A stretch of 5,818 nt of DNA from JAJTZA01 sp041749815 (GCA_041749815.1 JBGTAR010000154.1:1-5818); one strand, 5' to 3'; shown: positions 1 to 5,818, numbered from the stretch's first letter. Notes: a model not told the origin generated them from the sequence alone. A program made the numbers and translations.

Positions 1-1296
1 CAGATTTGTGTAGGTGTGGTAGGGCATTTGCACCCACCAGCCGGCCACGTCAATTTTTGCCGCGTCGAGCGCGGGCTGAAGAAAGGCCGCCAAAACAAAC
101 GCAATGTGCAAACAGTAGATCCACGTTCGCTGGGGAAGCGGGCATCGTAAGATAAAAAACATCGAAGCAAAATAACCAATCAGCGAGAGCGGGGTGAAGG
201 CCATTGCCAACTGCTGCCAAAAGAATCCAATCCACATTTGCAGGGCCTGCAATCGGCTCTGCGGTTCTTCACCGATCGGTGCAGCCTTTGGTTCTTTGGC
301 TGCGCCCGTGCCCATCAAACGCCCGAGCACCATGAGACTTTTCTCTGAGAGGCTGCCGCTGTATTGCGAGCGATTGATGGAATAGAAAAACCCTTTCTGA
401 TCCCGGGCGTAGGACCAGTTCATCGGGGGGTTGGTTGAGGAGGCGACTGGCATGTAGGCATAGGGCAACAACCCCGCCCCCACCGCCAAAGGCAAAAAGG
501 CCACCAGCTTCCAACGAACCCGTAATCTCCTCATCCACACAAAAACGGCGGACGCTGCCGCCACGACGTAAAAAAACCGAATGGCCGTCTTGAGGACTTG
601 TGGATCCTCGGAGAGGATCGCGAACCCAAGATACGCCAGGAGGGCGGTGAGTGTGCCGGCAAAAATCCAGTCAGGCAAAGCCCGCCGCCGAAGAAGCAGA
701 ATCAGCAAGAATGGCAGAGGGGCAAGCGTCAGCGTCAAATGGTGGTTACTGAAGCAAAGTGCCAGCGTGAAAAACGCACTCAGCATCAATCTGTCATGTG
801 AAGGATTCCGAACCCACCCATAAAGCAAAGCCAGATACACGGCCACGAGGAGGGCATGCAGGGCATACACCTCGGCGATCACGGACTGGGACCACATGGA
901 CACGCTGAAGGCCAGCATCAACGAAAACGCAATGCCGACAATCGAGGGAAGAAACCGGAGGGGGGCCTTCAGATCATCACCGAGGAACCACAGAAGCAGG
1001 TTGGTCAAAATCCCGGCAGCCATCGCCACCGCCAAAGCCCCACACACCCCGCTGAAAAGATTGATTTCCCACGCGGCATTGCCCAGAGGCAGAAGCTGAA
1101 ACAGCCAGGAGAGAAGCGTCCAAAGCGGGTAACCCGTGGGGTGTGGCACGCCGAAGTGTTGCGCAGCAACAATAAATTCACCGGAGTCCAGCAGGGTCAC
1201 GTTCGGCGCTGCCGACCAGGCATAGACGACAAAGCTGATCAGCCCAGAGATCGTCCCTGCAAAAAGTTCCTGCTTGTGCGAGCGCCACCAGTTCAT
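1..1296 (-). CDS. DUF2723 multi-pass membrane protein, TMEM260-like putative glycosyltransferase (partial, 3' end missing)
   Basis: The frame is open from the ATG at 1296 to the left edge, giving 432 residues without a stop, so the C-terminus is outside the window. The protein is strongly hydrophobic, with many membrane segments (for example about residues 11-30, 82-105, 117-133, 145-160, 172-204, 210-227, 265-283, 353-383). It carries the DUF2723 signature: DSGE at 37-40 in the first external loop, HPTGYP at 52-57, WSQSVIAEVYALH at 135-147, SNHH at 183-186, and LPYAYMP...NPPMNW at about 277-294 followed by RSQY at 309-312. Family knowledge: DUF2723 proteins include human TMEM260, an O-mannosyltransferase, and resemble GT-C enzymes that use polyprenyl-phosphate sugars, with acidic residues of the first loop as likely catalytic groups. 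A role in glycosylating a surface or secreted molecule is therefore inference. No in-frame ATG lies between 1296 and the upstream stop; a TTG two codons earlier is the only nearby alternative. No clear Shine-Dalgarno sequence is visible. It is divergent from the CNNM gene. Confidence 0.87.
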   Translation of the reverse strand, partial: MNWWRSHKQELFAGTISGLISFVVYAWSAAPNVTLLDSGEFIVAAQHFGVPHPTGYPLWTLLSWLFQLLPLGNAAWEINLFSGVCGALAVAMAAGILTNLLLWFLGDDLKAPLRFLPSIVGIAFSLMLAFSVSMWSQSVIAEVYALHALLVAVYLALLYGWVRNPSHDRLMLSAFFTLALCFSNHHLTLTLAPLPFLLILLLRRRALPDWIFAGTLTALLAYLGFAILSEDPQVLKTAIRFFYVVAAASAVFVWMRRLRVRWKLVAFLPLAVGAGLLPYAYMPVASSTNPPMNWSYARDQKGFFYSINRSQYSGSLSEKSLMVLGRLMGTGAAKEPKAAPIGEEPQSRLQALQMWIGFFWQQLAMAFTPLSLIGYFASMFFILRCPLPQRTWIYCLHIAFVLAAFLQPALDAAKIDVAGWWVQMPYHTYTNL

Positions 1297-1376
1297 GAGC
1301 AAATTCGGGCAGCCCCCATCAAATCGGGATTTCTTCGGAGGGACATGGAACCCATGATCTGCTGATTGTCATTTTT

Positions 1377-1411
1377 TTTGCAGCATGATGACTTTGCGCC
1401 ATTCCTGCAAA
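1377..1411. repeat. 7-bp inverted repeat with 21-bp spacer
   Basis: TTTGCAG at 1377-1383 is matched by its reverse complement CTGCAAA at 1405-1411. On neither strand does a T-tract follow the second arm in the position needed for an intrinsic terminator: the T run lies before the first arm on the plus strand and reads as A on the minus strand. It could be an operator half-site pair for a regulator acting between the divergent genes, but a 7-bp match of this spacing can arise by chance. Confidence 0.4.
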
Positions 1412-1435
1412 GAAACTTTAGTCGAAACTTTAGTC
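1412..1435. repeat. Perfect 12-bp tandem direct repeat, two copies
   Basis: GAAACTTTAGTC occurs at 1412-1423 and again immediately at 1424-1435, followed by a further GAA that begins a third copy before the match ends. The two copies abut the right arm of the inverted repeat at 1377-1411 and lie about 60-80 bp before the CNNM start codon. A 12-bp period is close to one helical turn, so two bound protein subunits would sit on nearly the same face of the DNA. This may be a regulator site or simply a replication-slippage duplication; the sequence alone does not decide. Confidence 0.7.
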
Positions 1436-1494
1436 GAATTGAGATGGACCTTTGAATTGTAAATCCGGCTGATCCTGATGGAATCGCGGCTGAT

Positions 1495-2571
1495 ATGGCA
1501 CTTTTGATCGTTTATGTCCTCATAGCACTTGTGATTTCTTTTGTGTGCTCGCTGTTGGAGGCCAGCCTTCTCACCATCACACCGTCGTCCATCAACAATG
1601 CAAAACAGCAGGGGCGTCGCTGGGCATCTCTGATGGAGACGTATAAAACCAACATCGACCAACCCCTCTCGGCAATTCTGACGCTCAACACGGTGGCGCA
1701 CACCATGGGAGCTGCCGGGGCCGGCGCTCAATATGCCAGGGTTTTCGGAAATACCGGCGAGGCAATTTTTGCGGGGGCCCTGACATTGGCCATCCTGGTA
1801 ATCACGGAGATCATTCCCAAAACGCTGGGGTCACGTTATGCACTCCAGCTGGCAGGAGTCACTGCGTTCATCCTGCCAATCATGATCACCGGTTTGGCCC
1901 CTTTGGTTTGGCTCTGTCGTCAGGTAACCCGCTTGATCACGCCTGCGGACCAAAACAATCAGGCCATGCACCGGGATGAACTGCTCGCCATGACACGGCT
2001 TGGCGAAGAGTCCGGACACTTGGACAAGAGTGAGAGTGATTTTGTCCATAATCTGATCCAGCTGCATTCGACAACGACAGCAGACATCATGACGCCATGG
2101 CCGGTGGTGTTTGCGCTGCCGGAGTCGATGCCATTGACCGAATTCGTCGAAATCATCGGCGAGAAACCATTCACCCGGATACCCCTCTATGGCGAAGATC
2201 CGGATGATATCACGGGCTTTGTGATCCGTGGCGAGGTCCTCCTTGCCCATCTCAAGGATGCCGCGGACACGGGCACCTTGCGCGACGTGAAAAGGCCTTT
2301 GGCCGCGACGATCAAAAATGCCCCGGTTGATGTGACCTTTCGCCGGTTTGTTGCGGAGCGTCATCAGATCCTCCTCGTGGTGGATGAGTTTGGCACCAAT
2401 GTCGGTCTGCTCAGCTTCGAGGACGTGATAGAGACCATTTTTGGCATCGAGATCATGGACGAAAAAGACAAGGTCGCCGACCTCCAACTCCATGCCCGCA
2501 AACTTTGGAAGGAACGGGCAAAAAAAATGGGCATCACCATCGAGGAGGATCCCAAGCAAAACGAAAATTAA
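1495..2571 (+). CDS. CNNM domain and CBS-pair membrane protein (CorB/CorC/hemolysin family, short form)
   Basis: This 358-residue protein is a putative inner-membrane divalent-cation (probably Mg2+) transporter or efflux protein. Residues about 1-155 form the CNNM domain, with hydrophobic segments near 2-25, 58-80, 90-108 and 118-142, the motif LNTVAHTMGAAGAGAQ at 64-79, and EIIPKTLG at 105-112. A cytoplasmic CBS pair follows: the first module from DIMTPW (197-202) to about 252, the second from about 265 to 320 with VVDEFGTNVGLLSFEDVIE at 295-313. Family knowledge: CNNM/CorC proteins bind Mg2+ in the membrane domain and ATP in the CBS pair. The roughly 80-residue C-terminal transporter-associated domain of longer members is absent; a charged tail of about 35 residues ends the protein, a length known for this short subgroup. 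The ATG at 1495 places the first membrane helix at the N-terminus, and the frame has a TGA 14 codons upstream with no other ATG between. No strong ribosome binding site is visible. Transport itself is inferred from the family. Confidence 0.93.
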   Translation: MALLIVYVLIALVISFVCSLLEASLLTITPSSINNAKQQGRRWASLMETYKTNIDQPLSAILTLNTVAHTMGAAGAGAQYARVFGNTGEAIFAGALTLAILVITEIIPKTLGSRYALQLAGVTAFILPIMITGLAPLVWLCRQVTRLITPADQNNQAMHRDELLAMTRLGEESGHLDKSESDFVHNLIQLHSTTTADIMTPWPVVFALPESMPLTEFVEIIGEKPFTRIPLYGEDPDDITGFVIRGEVLLAHLKDAADTGTLRDVKRPLAATIKNAPVDVTFRRFVAERHQILLVVDEFGTNVGLLSFEDVIETIFGIEIMDEKDKVADLQLHARKLWKERAKKMGITIEEDPKQNEN

Positions 2572-2589
2572 AGCGGGGAAGAAGAAACC

Positions 2590-2661
2590 AGCCGGCAGTC
2601 GGGTTCGAACCGACGACCTGCCGATTACAAATCGGCTGCACTACCACTGTGCTATACCGGC
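2590..2661 (-). tRNA. tRNA-Thr (anticodon UGU)
   Basis: Read on the minus strand, 72 nt fold into a complete cloverleaf. The acceptor stem is GCCGGTA (2661-2655) paired with TGCCGGC (2597-2591), including one T-G wobble. The D arm is GCAC-AGTGGTA-GTGC, the anticodon arm GCCGA-TTTGTAA-TCGGC, the variable loop AGGTC, and the T arm GTCGG-TTCGAAC-CCGAC. The anticodon TGT reads ACA and, by wobble or modification, other threonine codons. The discriminator base is T at 2590, and the next bases are GGT, so CCA is not encoded and must be added by nucleotidyltransferase. The gene lies 23 bp after the glycosyltransferase on the same strand and ends 18 bp from the convergent CNNM stop codon. No intrinsic terminator hairpin follows the 3' end; only pyrimidine-rich sequence does. 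Confidence 0.97.
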
Positions 2662-2672
2662 GAAGGATGGAT

Positions 2673-2702
2673 AAAATATCTTCACTATTTGCGGGGATGC
2701 AA
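2673..2702 (-). promoter_or_regulatory. Candidate promoter for tRNA-Thr
   Basis: On the minus strand TTGCAT (2702-2697) resembles a -35 box and TATTTT (2678-2673) a -10 box, with an 18-bp spacer. The -10 box ends 11 bp before the first tRNA base, leaving a leader of only a few nucleotides. The -35 element overlaps the last codons of the glycosyltransferase gene. The match to sigma-70 consensus is moderate, so read-through from the upstream operon is an alternative or additional source of the tRNA. Confidence 0.4.
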
Positions 2703-3926
2703 GACAAAGGATTCTGCAAAATCCGCAAAGGCAGACGAGTCGTCAGCCTCCCGGACCAGCGGGGCCGTTTTTTTGCAGGTGTTTCGAATCAAATCCGACG
2801 TTAGCAAGTTCTGCACGGCCCGTGTCGCCCTGATGGGAGAAAGCCGGGGGTAGGAAAGATGAAGCCCGAGTTGAAGGCGACTGACGCGGGCCGCATTGTC
2901 GGGTTGATCGTGGGAGCGTGGAACCACCAGCTGGGGAATCCCGGCGGCGATAGCCTTGGCCGTGGTGCCGATGCCTCCATGATGAACCACTGCCCGACAT
3001 TTCGGAAAGAGGATATCAAACGGAACATGGGAAATCGCCAGGCCATTGGGGGGGAGGACGTCTTTAAGAGGTTCGGGGCCGACAATGAGAAATGGCAGGC
3101 CGAGATTGCGGGAGGCTCGGATGGCACAGCTGTGAAAACGGCGGGTGTCAAAATTGGCTGACCCATGGGTCCAGACGATGGGGTCCGGGTGGGCGGATAG
3201 AAATTGTTGGAGATTGGAGGGAAGTTCACCCGCCAAACGGTCCAAGGGGAAGGCGAACTGATGCACCCGCTTGGGCCACTCGGCCTGGGGCTTGGCAAAC
3301 CAAGGGGGGGTCATCAGCGCCACCCCGTCTCCAGCAAGGATCATCTCCTGATAAACGTCCTGAATCGGGCCAAGCGACAACTCCGAACGGAGCAAATTGA
3401 TTGGCCCCCTGAGTTTGAAATTCAAAATTTCATCAATCATGCGAAAGGCCAGACGCTTGACCACCGCAGGGGCCGCAGGGAGCCACCCCAGTCCATGGGC
3501 AAATACCGGGCAGTCAGCAAGACTTCGAAAAATGGCGGGCTGCATATGGACACGCAGGGTGGGAATACCTTCCGCCTCCGCCGCAAAAGCTGCGGCCAGC
3601 CCAAGAGTCGAGGAAATGACAAGGTCCGCTTGGATCCCGCTCTCCCGATAGGCTGCAAGAAATTCCTGGTAGCTGGACAGCATGACCGAGGCCACGTGGG
3701 CGGAGCCTGTCATGGGATGCCAGAACCTGGCGTCACGGACCATGGCATCAAAATCGCCAGCCTTTCCAACGGGTGTCCATGGGAGGCCAGCTCTGTCGGC
3801 GAGCGCTCCGTACTTGGCGGGAAGCAACATGTGAGAGGTGTGCCCCCTTGAAGCGAGGGCAGAGGCCGCCCATATGAGAGGATTCACATCGCCCTCACTG
3901 CCAAATGGTGAAAGCAGGACCTTCAT
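2685..3926 (-). CDS. Glycosyltransferase, GT1 / GT28-like (sterol or macrolide glucosyltransferase type, GT-B fold)
   Basis: This 413-residue protein is a complete, soluble GT-B glycosyltransferase that should move a sugar from a nucleotide-sugar donor to a lipid or small-molecule acceptor. The N-terminal domain opens with LLSPFGSEGDVNPLIWAAS (4-22) and RGH (27-29), the Glyco_transf_28 pattern of sterol glucosyltransferases and rhamnosyltransferases; D13 lies where some GT1 enzymes have an acidic active-site residue. PPWF...WPKRVHQFAFPLD (207-229) links the domains. The C-terminal donor-binding domain has VWTHGSANF (251-259), SHVPFDILFPKC (299-310) and the donor signature HHGGIGTTAKAIAAG (315-329), ending SHDQPDNA (338-345). 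The length is usual for the family. The gene starts 34 bp after the isomerase-like gene on the same strand. The start at 3926 puts the glycine-rich loop near the N-terminus as expected, but no Shine-Dalgarno sequence precedes it. Donor and acceptor cannot be predicted. Confidence 0.92.
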   Translation of the reverse strand: MKVLLSPFGSEGDVNPLIWAASALASRGHTSHMLLPAKYGALADRAGLPWTPVGKAGDFDAMVRDARFWHPMTGSAHVASVMLSSYQEFLAAYRESGIQADLVISSTLGLAAAFAAEAEGIPTLRVHMQPAIFRSLADCPVFAHGLGWLPAAPAVVKRLAFRMIDEILNFKLRGPINLLRSELSLGPIQDVYQEMILAGDGVALMTPPWFAKPQAEWPKRVHQFAFPLDRLAGELPSNLQQFLSAHPDPIVWTHGSANFDTRRFHSCAIRASRNLGLPFLIVGPEPLKDVLPPNGLAISHVPFDILFPKCRAVVHHGGIGTTAKAIAAGIPQLVVPRSHDQPDNAARVSRLQLGLHLSYPRLSPIRATRAVQNLLTSDLIRNTCKKTAPLVREADDSSAFADFAESFVLHPRK

Positions 3927-3960
3927 TGTCAGAGGAAATCGAAAGGGGACTCCCGTGAAA

Positions 3961-4716
3961 TCAAAGGGTCAACAGCTTGAGAAGCGTCGCTGCTTCGGAG
4001 GGGAGCAGGTCGGGGTCATCACCTGGAAGAAACTCCAAAAGCACATCCGGCTGCAGCCCAGCCTGGCGGACACGATCCAGGTAGGTGATCCAACGGTCAC
4101 GACCTTCAGCCAGTGGCAACCTTGTGGAAGGATCGGGCCACCAATGGAAGGCATGCACATTCGACAAGCGGGGAAGTGTCACTTCGAGGGATGCGAGGGC
4201 TTCCTGAACACCAACCCCATTGGGAGGCTGCCAGTAGGAGTGAATGGCATCATGGAGGGTGTCCGCAAAAAGTTGTGCAGCAGATTCCGTGGTGTCGGTG
4301 AGTGTGTTGGCATGGAATTCGTACGAAATGGAAAGGCCGGCGGCGGCGGCCAACTGTGCGGCAGCCAAAGCGGATTCGACCACTGCGGCTCGATCCGCAT
4401 CGGTGGCTTCTGCAGAACCTTTTTTCCCAGCCCAAACCCGAATGGTCGGTGCCTCAAGCGCGACCGCTGTTTCAACAACGGACTCCAAACTCGGATCGCC
4501 ACCAACCCCCAGCCTCAAGTAGGAACCATAAGAGGAAACACTCAATCCATGGTCTGACGTCACTTTGGCTGCATGGCGGGCCGCCGCAAGGTCACCATGA
4601 GGGACATGAATATCCCCCCCCCACTCGATGCATTCCAAGCCGGCTTCCGAGGCCAGCCGCGCAACATCAATGACGGAAAGTTTGCGAAAAGAAACAGAAA
4701 CAAGGCCGGATTTCAT
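3961..4716 (-). CDS. Sugar phosphate isomerase/epimerase-like TIM-barrel protein (xylose isomerase-like / AP endonuclease 2 superfamily)
   Basis: This 251-residue protein has the beta/alpha repeat pattern of the xylose-isomerase-like TIM barrel: strand 1 GLVSVSFR (4-11), helix LSVIDVARLASEAGLECIEWGGDIHV (13-38), strand TIRVWAG (91-97), strand ISYEFHANTLTDT (130-142), HAFHWWP (188-194) and VLLEFLPGDD (225-234). E133, H188 or H191, and E228 are in positions expected for divalent metal ligands. The strand-6 aspartate common in this superfamily appears to be glutamine (Q163 in SYWQPPNG). Relatives isomerise or epimerise free or phosphorylated sugars, inositols or hydroxypyruvate-type substrates, so the exact reaction is unknown. 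At 251 residues it is slightly shorter than the usual 260-290. The gene begins 12 bp after the stop codon of the dehydrogenase gene, with no recognisable ribosome binding site, so coupled translation is likely. The pairing with an NAD-dependent dehydrogenase suggests a shared substrate such as an oxidised sugar or polyol. Confidence 0.88.
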   Translation of the reverse strand: MKSGLVSVSFRKLSVIDVARLASEAGLECIEWGGDIHVPHGDLAAARHAAKVTSDHGLSVSSYGSYLRLGVGGDPSLESVVETAVALEAPTIRVWAGKKGSAEATDADRAAVVESALAAAQLAAAAGLSISYEFHANTLTDTTESAAQLFADTLHDAIHSYWQPPNGVGVQEALASLEVTLPRLSNVHAFHWWPDPSTRLPLAEGRDRWITYLDRVRQAGLQPDVLLEFLPGDDPDLLPSEAATLLKLLTL

Positions 4717-4728
4717 GCTTTGCGGGGG

Positions 4729-5721
4729 TTAGGCCATGCGGTCAAGCATCTGGCGGGTGATGGCGTGTTTGAGCGGTTGGCCTTCAAGATAACGTAGAAA
4801 TTCATCCACCATCCATCGCCCCATGCGCGTGATCTCACCAGAAAGGCTGCCGGCGATATGTGGCGTGACAATGGCATTGGGCAGAGCAAAGAGAGGGGAG
4901 TCCGAGGCGGGTGGTTCCGGGTAGGTCACATCAAGAATAGCGGTCAGATCCGGACGTTCTGCCAGTGCTTTGCAAAGTTCAGGTTCATTGATCACCGCGC
5001 CCCGGGAAGTATTGATCAGGGTGGCGCCCTGCTTCATGCTACGAATGAGGTTTCCCGTGATGAGTCCCTCGGTTTCAGGAAGCCACGGCGTGTGGAGACT
5101 GACAACCTCACAGGTCGAAAAAATTTCCTCCAAGGAAATCAGACTCACCCCAAGCTCCTGGGCGGCCTCGGCATCCGCAAAGGGGTCAAATGCCAAAAGA
5201 TCCAAATCAAAGGGGGCAAGCTTTCGAGCAACCAGCTTTCCAACAGCCCCCAAGGAAACCAAGCCGACTTTTGAACGGTAGGCCCCCGCAACTTCCAGAT
5301 CATGACCAAAGCGTCGGGTCTCACTCACCCTTCGGGAGTAGGTCCAAAACTGTTTTAAACTCAGAAGCACGGTTGCCAGGGTGTATTCCGCCACAGGCAC
5401 CGCATTCGCAGCCCATGCACTTGAGATCACAATCTCGCGATCGTAAGCCCCAGGTGTGGCAAAACCCTTCACGCTGCCAGCAGCATAAAAAAGCGCCTTC
5501 AAATGGGGGGCAGCCTTCAAAAACTCATCGTCCAGCTTGGGCACGCCCCATGTCGAAAAAATCACCTCCACCTTCGAGATATCCTCAGAGCGGCTCACCA
5601 GATCTGAGGACTCAGCATCTTCTCCCAAAACATCACAGTGATGTCGAATTTCTGTGCGGAGGTCTTTTGGGAAGGCCAGCTTGAGGTGCTTTTTTGAACC
5701 AAGAAAAATTGCAGAAACCAT
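4729..5721 (-). CDS. D-isomer specific 2-hydroxyacid dehydrogenase family protein (NAD-dependent)
   Basis: This 330-residue protein belongs to the D-2-hydroxyacid dehydrogenase family (glycerate, phosphoglycerate and glyoxylate reductase relatives), which interconverts 2-hydroxy and 2-oxo acids with NAD(P)H. The N-terminal substrate domain runs to about residue 105. The nucleotide-binding domain follows, with the Rossmann turn GLVSLGAVG at 153-161 and D179 at the end of the second strand, which favours NAD over NADP. The catalytic triad is complete: R240 in NTSRGAV, E269 in DVTYPEP, and H288 in TPHIAGS. The first glycine of the usual GxGxxG turn is replaced by serine (S156), a change I believe occurs in a subgroup of these proteins. 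The length is normal. TAG lies four codons before the ATG, which fixes the start; AGGA at 5735-5732 or the AAGGAA touching the ATG may serve as ribosome binding site. It is the first gene of the cluster. Substrate is not predictable. Confidence 0.93.
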   Translation of the reverse strand: MVSAIFLGSKKHLKLAFPKDLRTEIRHHCDVLGEDAESSDLVSRSEDISKVEVIFSTWGVPKLDDEFLKAAPHLKALFYAAGSVKGFATPGAYDREIVISSAWAANAVPVAEYTLATVLLSLKQFWTYSRRVSETRRFGHDLEVAGAYRSKVGLVSLGAVGKLVARKLAPFDLDLLAFDPFADAEAAQELGVSLISLEEIFSTCEVVSLHTPWLPETEGLITGNLIRSMKQGATLINTSRGAVINEPELCKALAERPDLTAILDVTYPEPPASDSPLFALPNAIVTPHIAGSLSGEITRMGRWMVDEFLRYLEGQPLKHAITRQMLDRMA

Positions 5722-5818
5722 TTCCTTAATGTCCTAATCGGGATTGGCAGACAGAGCGAGGGATTTTCAAAAAAGAGAAGATTCGACTCCCGGCGGGTTA
5801 TCGAGCAGTCTGCATGGC
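5722..5818. other. Leader of the dehydrogenase-isomerase-glycosyltransferase cluster, right edge
   Basis: These 97 bp precede the dehydrogenase gene. On the minus strand a run of six T (5774-5769) is followed by GAAAA, giving a TTGAAA-like -35 box, but no good -10 box stands at the right distance. The palindromic CCCGGCGGG at 5789-5797 is too short to call a terminator. A short minus-strand frame from the edge ends in TAA shortly before this palindrome and could be the tail of an upstream gene, but six codons are too few to support it. An ATG on the plus strand at 5814 could begin a divergent gene; only two codons are visible. Confidence 0.4.

Larger units (their letters stand above)
1297..1494. 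other. Divergent intergenic region
   Basis: These 198 bp separate the starts of the DUF2723 gene (leftward) and the CNNM gene (rightward), so both promoters should lie here. The region contains a run of eight T at 1372-1379, an inverted repeat (1377-1411) and a perfect 12-bp tandem repeat (1412-1435), each listed separately. I could not find a convincing pair of -35 and -10 boxes for either gene: TTGAGA at 1439-1444 and TGTAAA at 1458-1463 are only 13 bp apart, and GACAAT on the minus strand near 1365 lacks a good partner. A 20-codon reading frame on the minus strand (ATG at 1355) ends in a TGA overlapping the DUF2723 start codon as ATGA; it resembles no protein I know. Confidence 0.6.

Noticed and set aside
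856..1365. A 169-residue open frame on the plus strand
   Set aside because: It is antisense to the DUF2723 gene, is rich in Lys, Arg, Gln and Pro without any motif, and is explained by the codon bias of the real gene.
1372..1411. Intrinsic terminator from the T run and inverted repeat
   Set aside because: The T run precedes the first arm on the plus strand and becomes an A run on the minus strand, so the order is wrong for both directions.
1369..1731. A 120-residue minus-strand frame across the CNNM start
   Set aside because: It overlaps the N-terminal CNNM domain and the intergenic repeats and has no recognisable domain.
1831..2559. A 242-residue open frame on the minus strand
   Set aside because: It lies wholly antisense to the CNNM gene, whose protein shows clear conserved motifs. 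The antisense product has no recognisable domain and is rich in His, Arg and Gln as expected from reading a gene backwards.
2590..2661. tRNA-Thr as an integration site for a genomic island
   Set aside because: No integrase, no repeat of the tRNA 3' end, and no change in gene character is seen on either side within the window.
3204..4557. Two plus-strand frames of 215 and 239 residues
   Set aside because: Both are antisense to the glycosyltransferase and isomerase-like genes, which have strong family motifs. Neither antisense protein resembles a known fold.
5770..5800. TTCGACTCCCGGC at the right edge as a tRNA T arm
   Set aside because: The flanking bases do not pair to make a T stem and no acceptor or anticodon arm fits around it.

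Overview
The window looks like a bacterial chromosome of moderately high GC with ordinary, densely packed genes. The combination of a DUF2723 membrane protein, a xylose-isomerase-like TIM barrel next to a D-2-hydroxyacid dehydrogenase, weak or absent Shine-Dalgarno sequences, and a tRNA-Thr without an encoded CCA end would suit Verrucomicrobiota or a relative (Planctomycetota/Lentisphaerota group). This assignment is an inference from gene content and was not tested by any search.

Layout. From position 1 to 1296 the minus strand carries the N-terminal 432 codons of a large multi-membrane-spanning DUF2723 protein (bacterial relative of the TMEM260 O-mannosyltransferase), whose 3' end lies beyond the left edge. 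A 198-bp divergent intergenic region (1297-1494) holds an inverted repeat and a perfect 12-bp tandem repeat. On the plus strand, 1495-2571 encodes a short-form CNNM/CBS-pair membrane protein of the CorB/CorC type. A tRNA-Thr(UGU) gene lies 18 bp beyond it on the opposite strand (2590-2661).

From 5721 down to 2685 the minus strand carries a tight three-gene cluster, in transcription order: a D-2-hydroxyacid dehydrogenase, a sugar phosphate isomerase/epimerase-like TIM-barrel protein (12 bp gap) and a GT1/GT28-like glycosyltransferase (34 bp gap). The tRNA follows 23 bp later. The spacing suggests one transcription unit. The dehydrogenase and isomerase could act on the same oxidised sugar or polyol, and the glycosyltransferase could attach a sugar to a lipid or small molecule, but the substrates cannot be read from the sequence. 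The last 97 bp at the right edge hold the leader of this cluster and no gene I can support.

No transposase, integrase, CRISPR array, toxin-antitoxin pair or phage gene was seen. I do not find convincing evidence of an undescribed defence or mobile system. The points most worth checking are the altered nucleotide-binding motif of the dehydrogenase, the altered metal-site position of the isomerase-like protein, the dehydrogenase-isomerase-glycosyltransferase-tRNA arrangement, and the repeats between the divergent genes.
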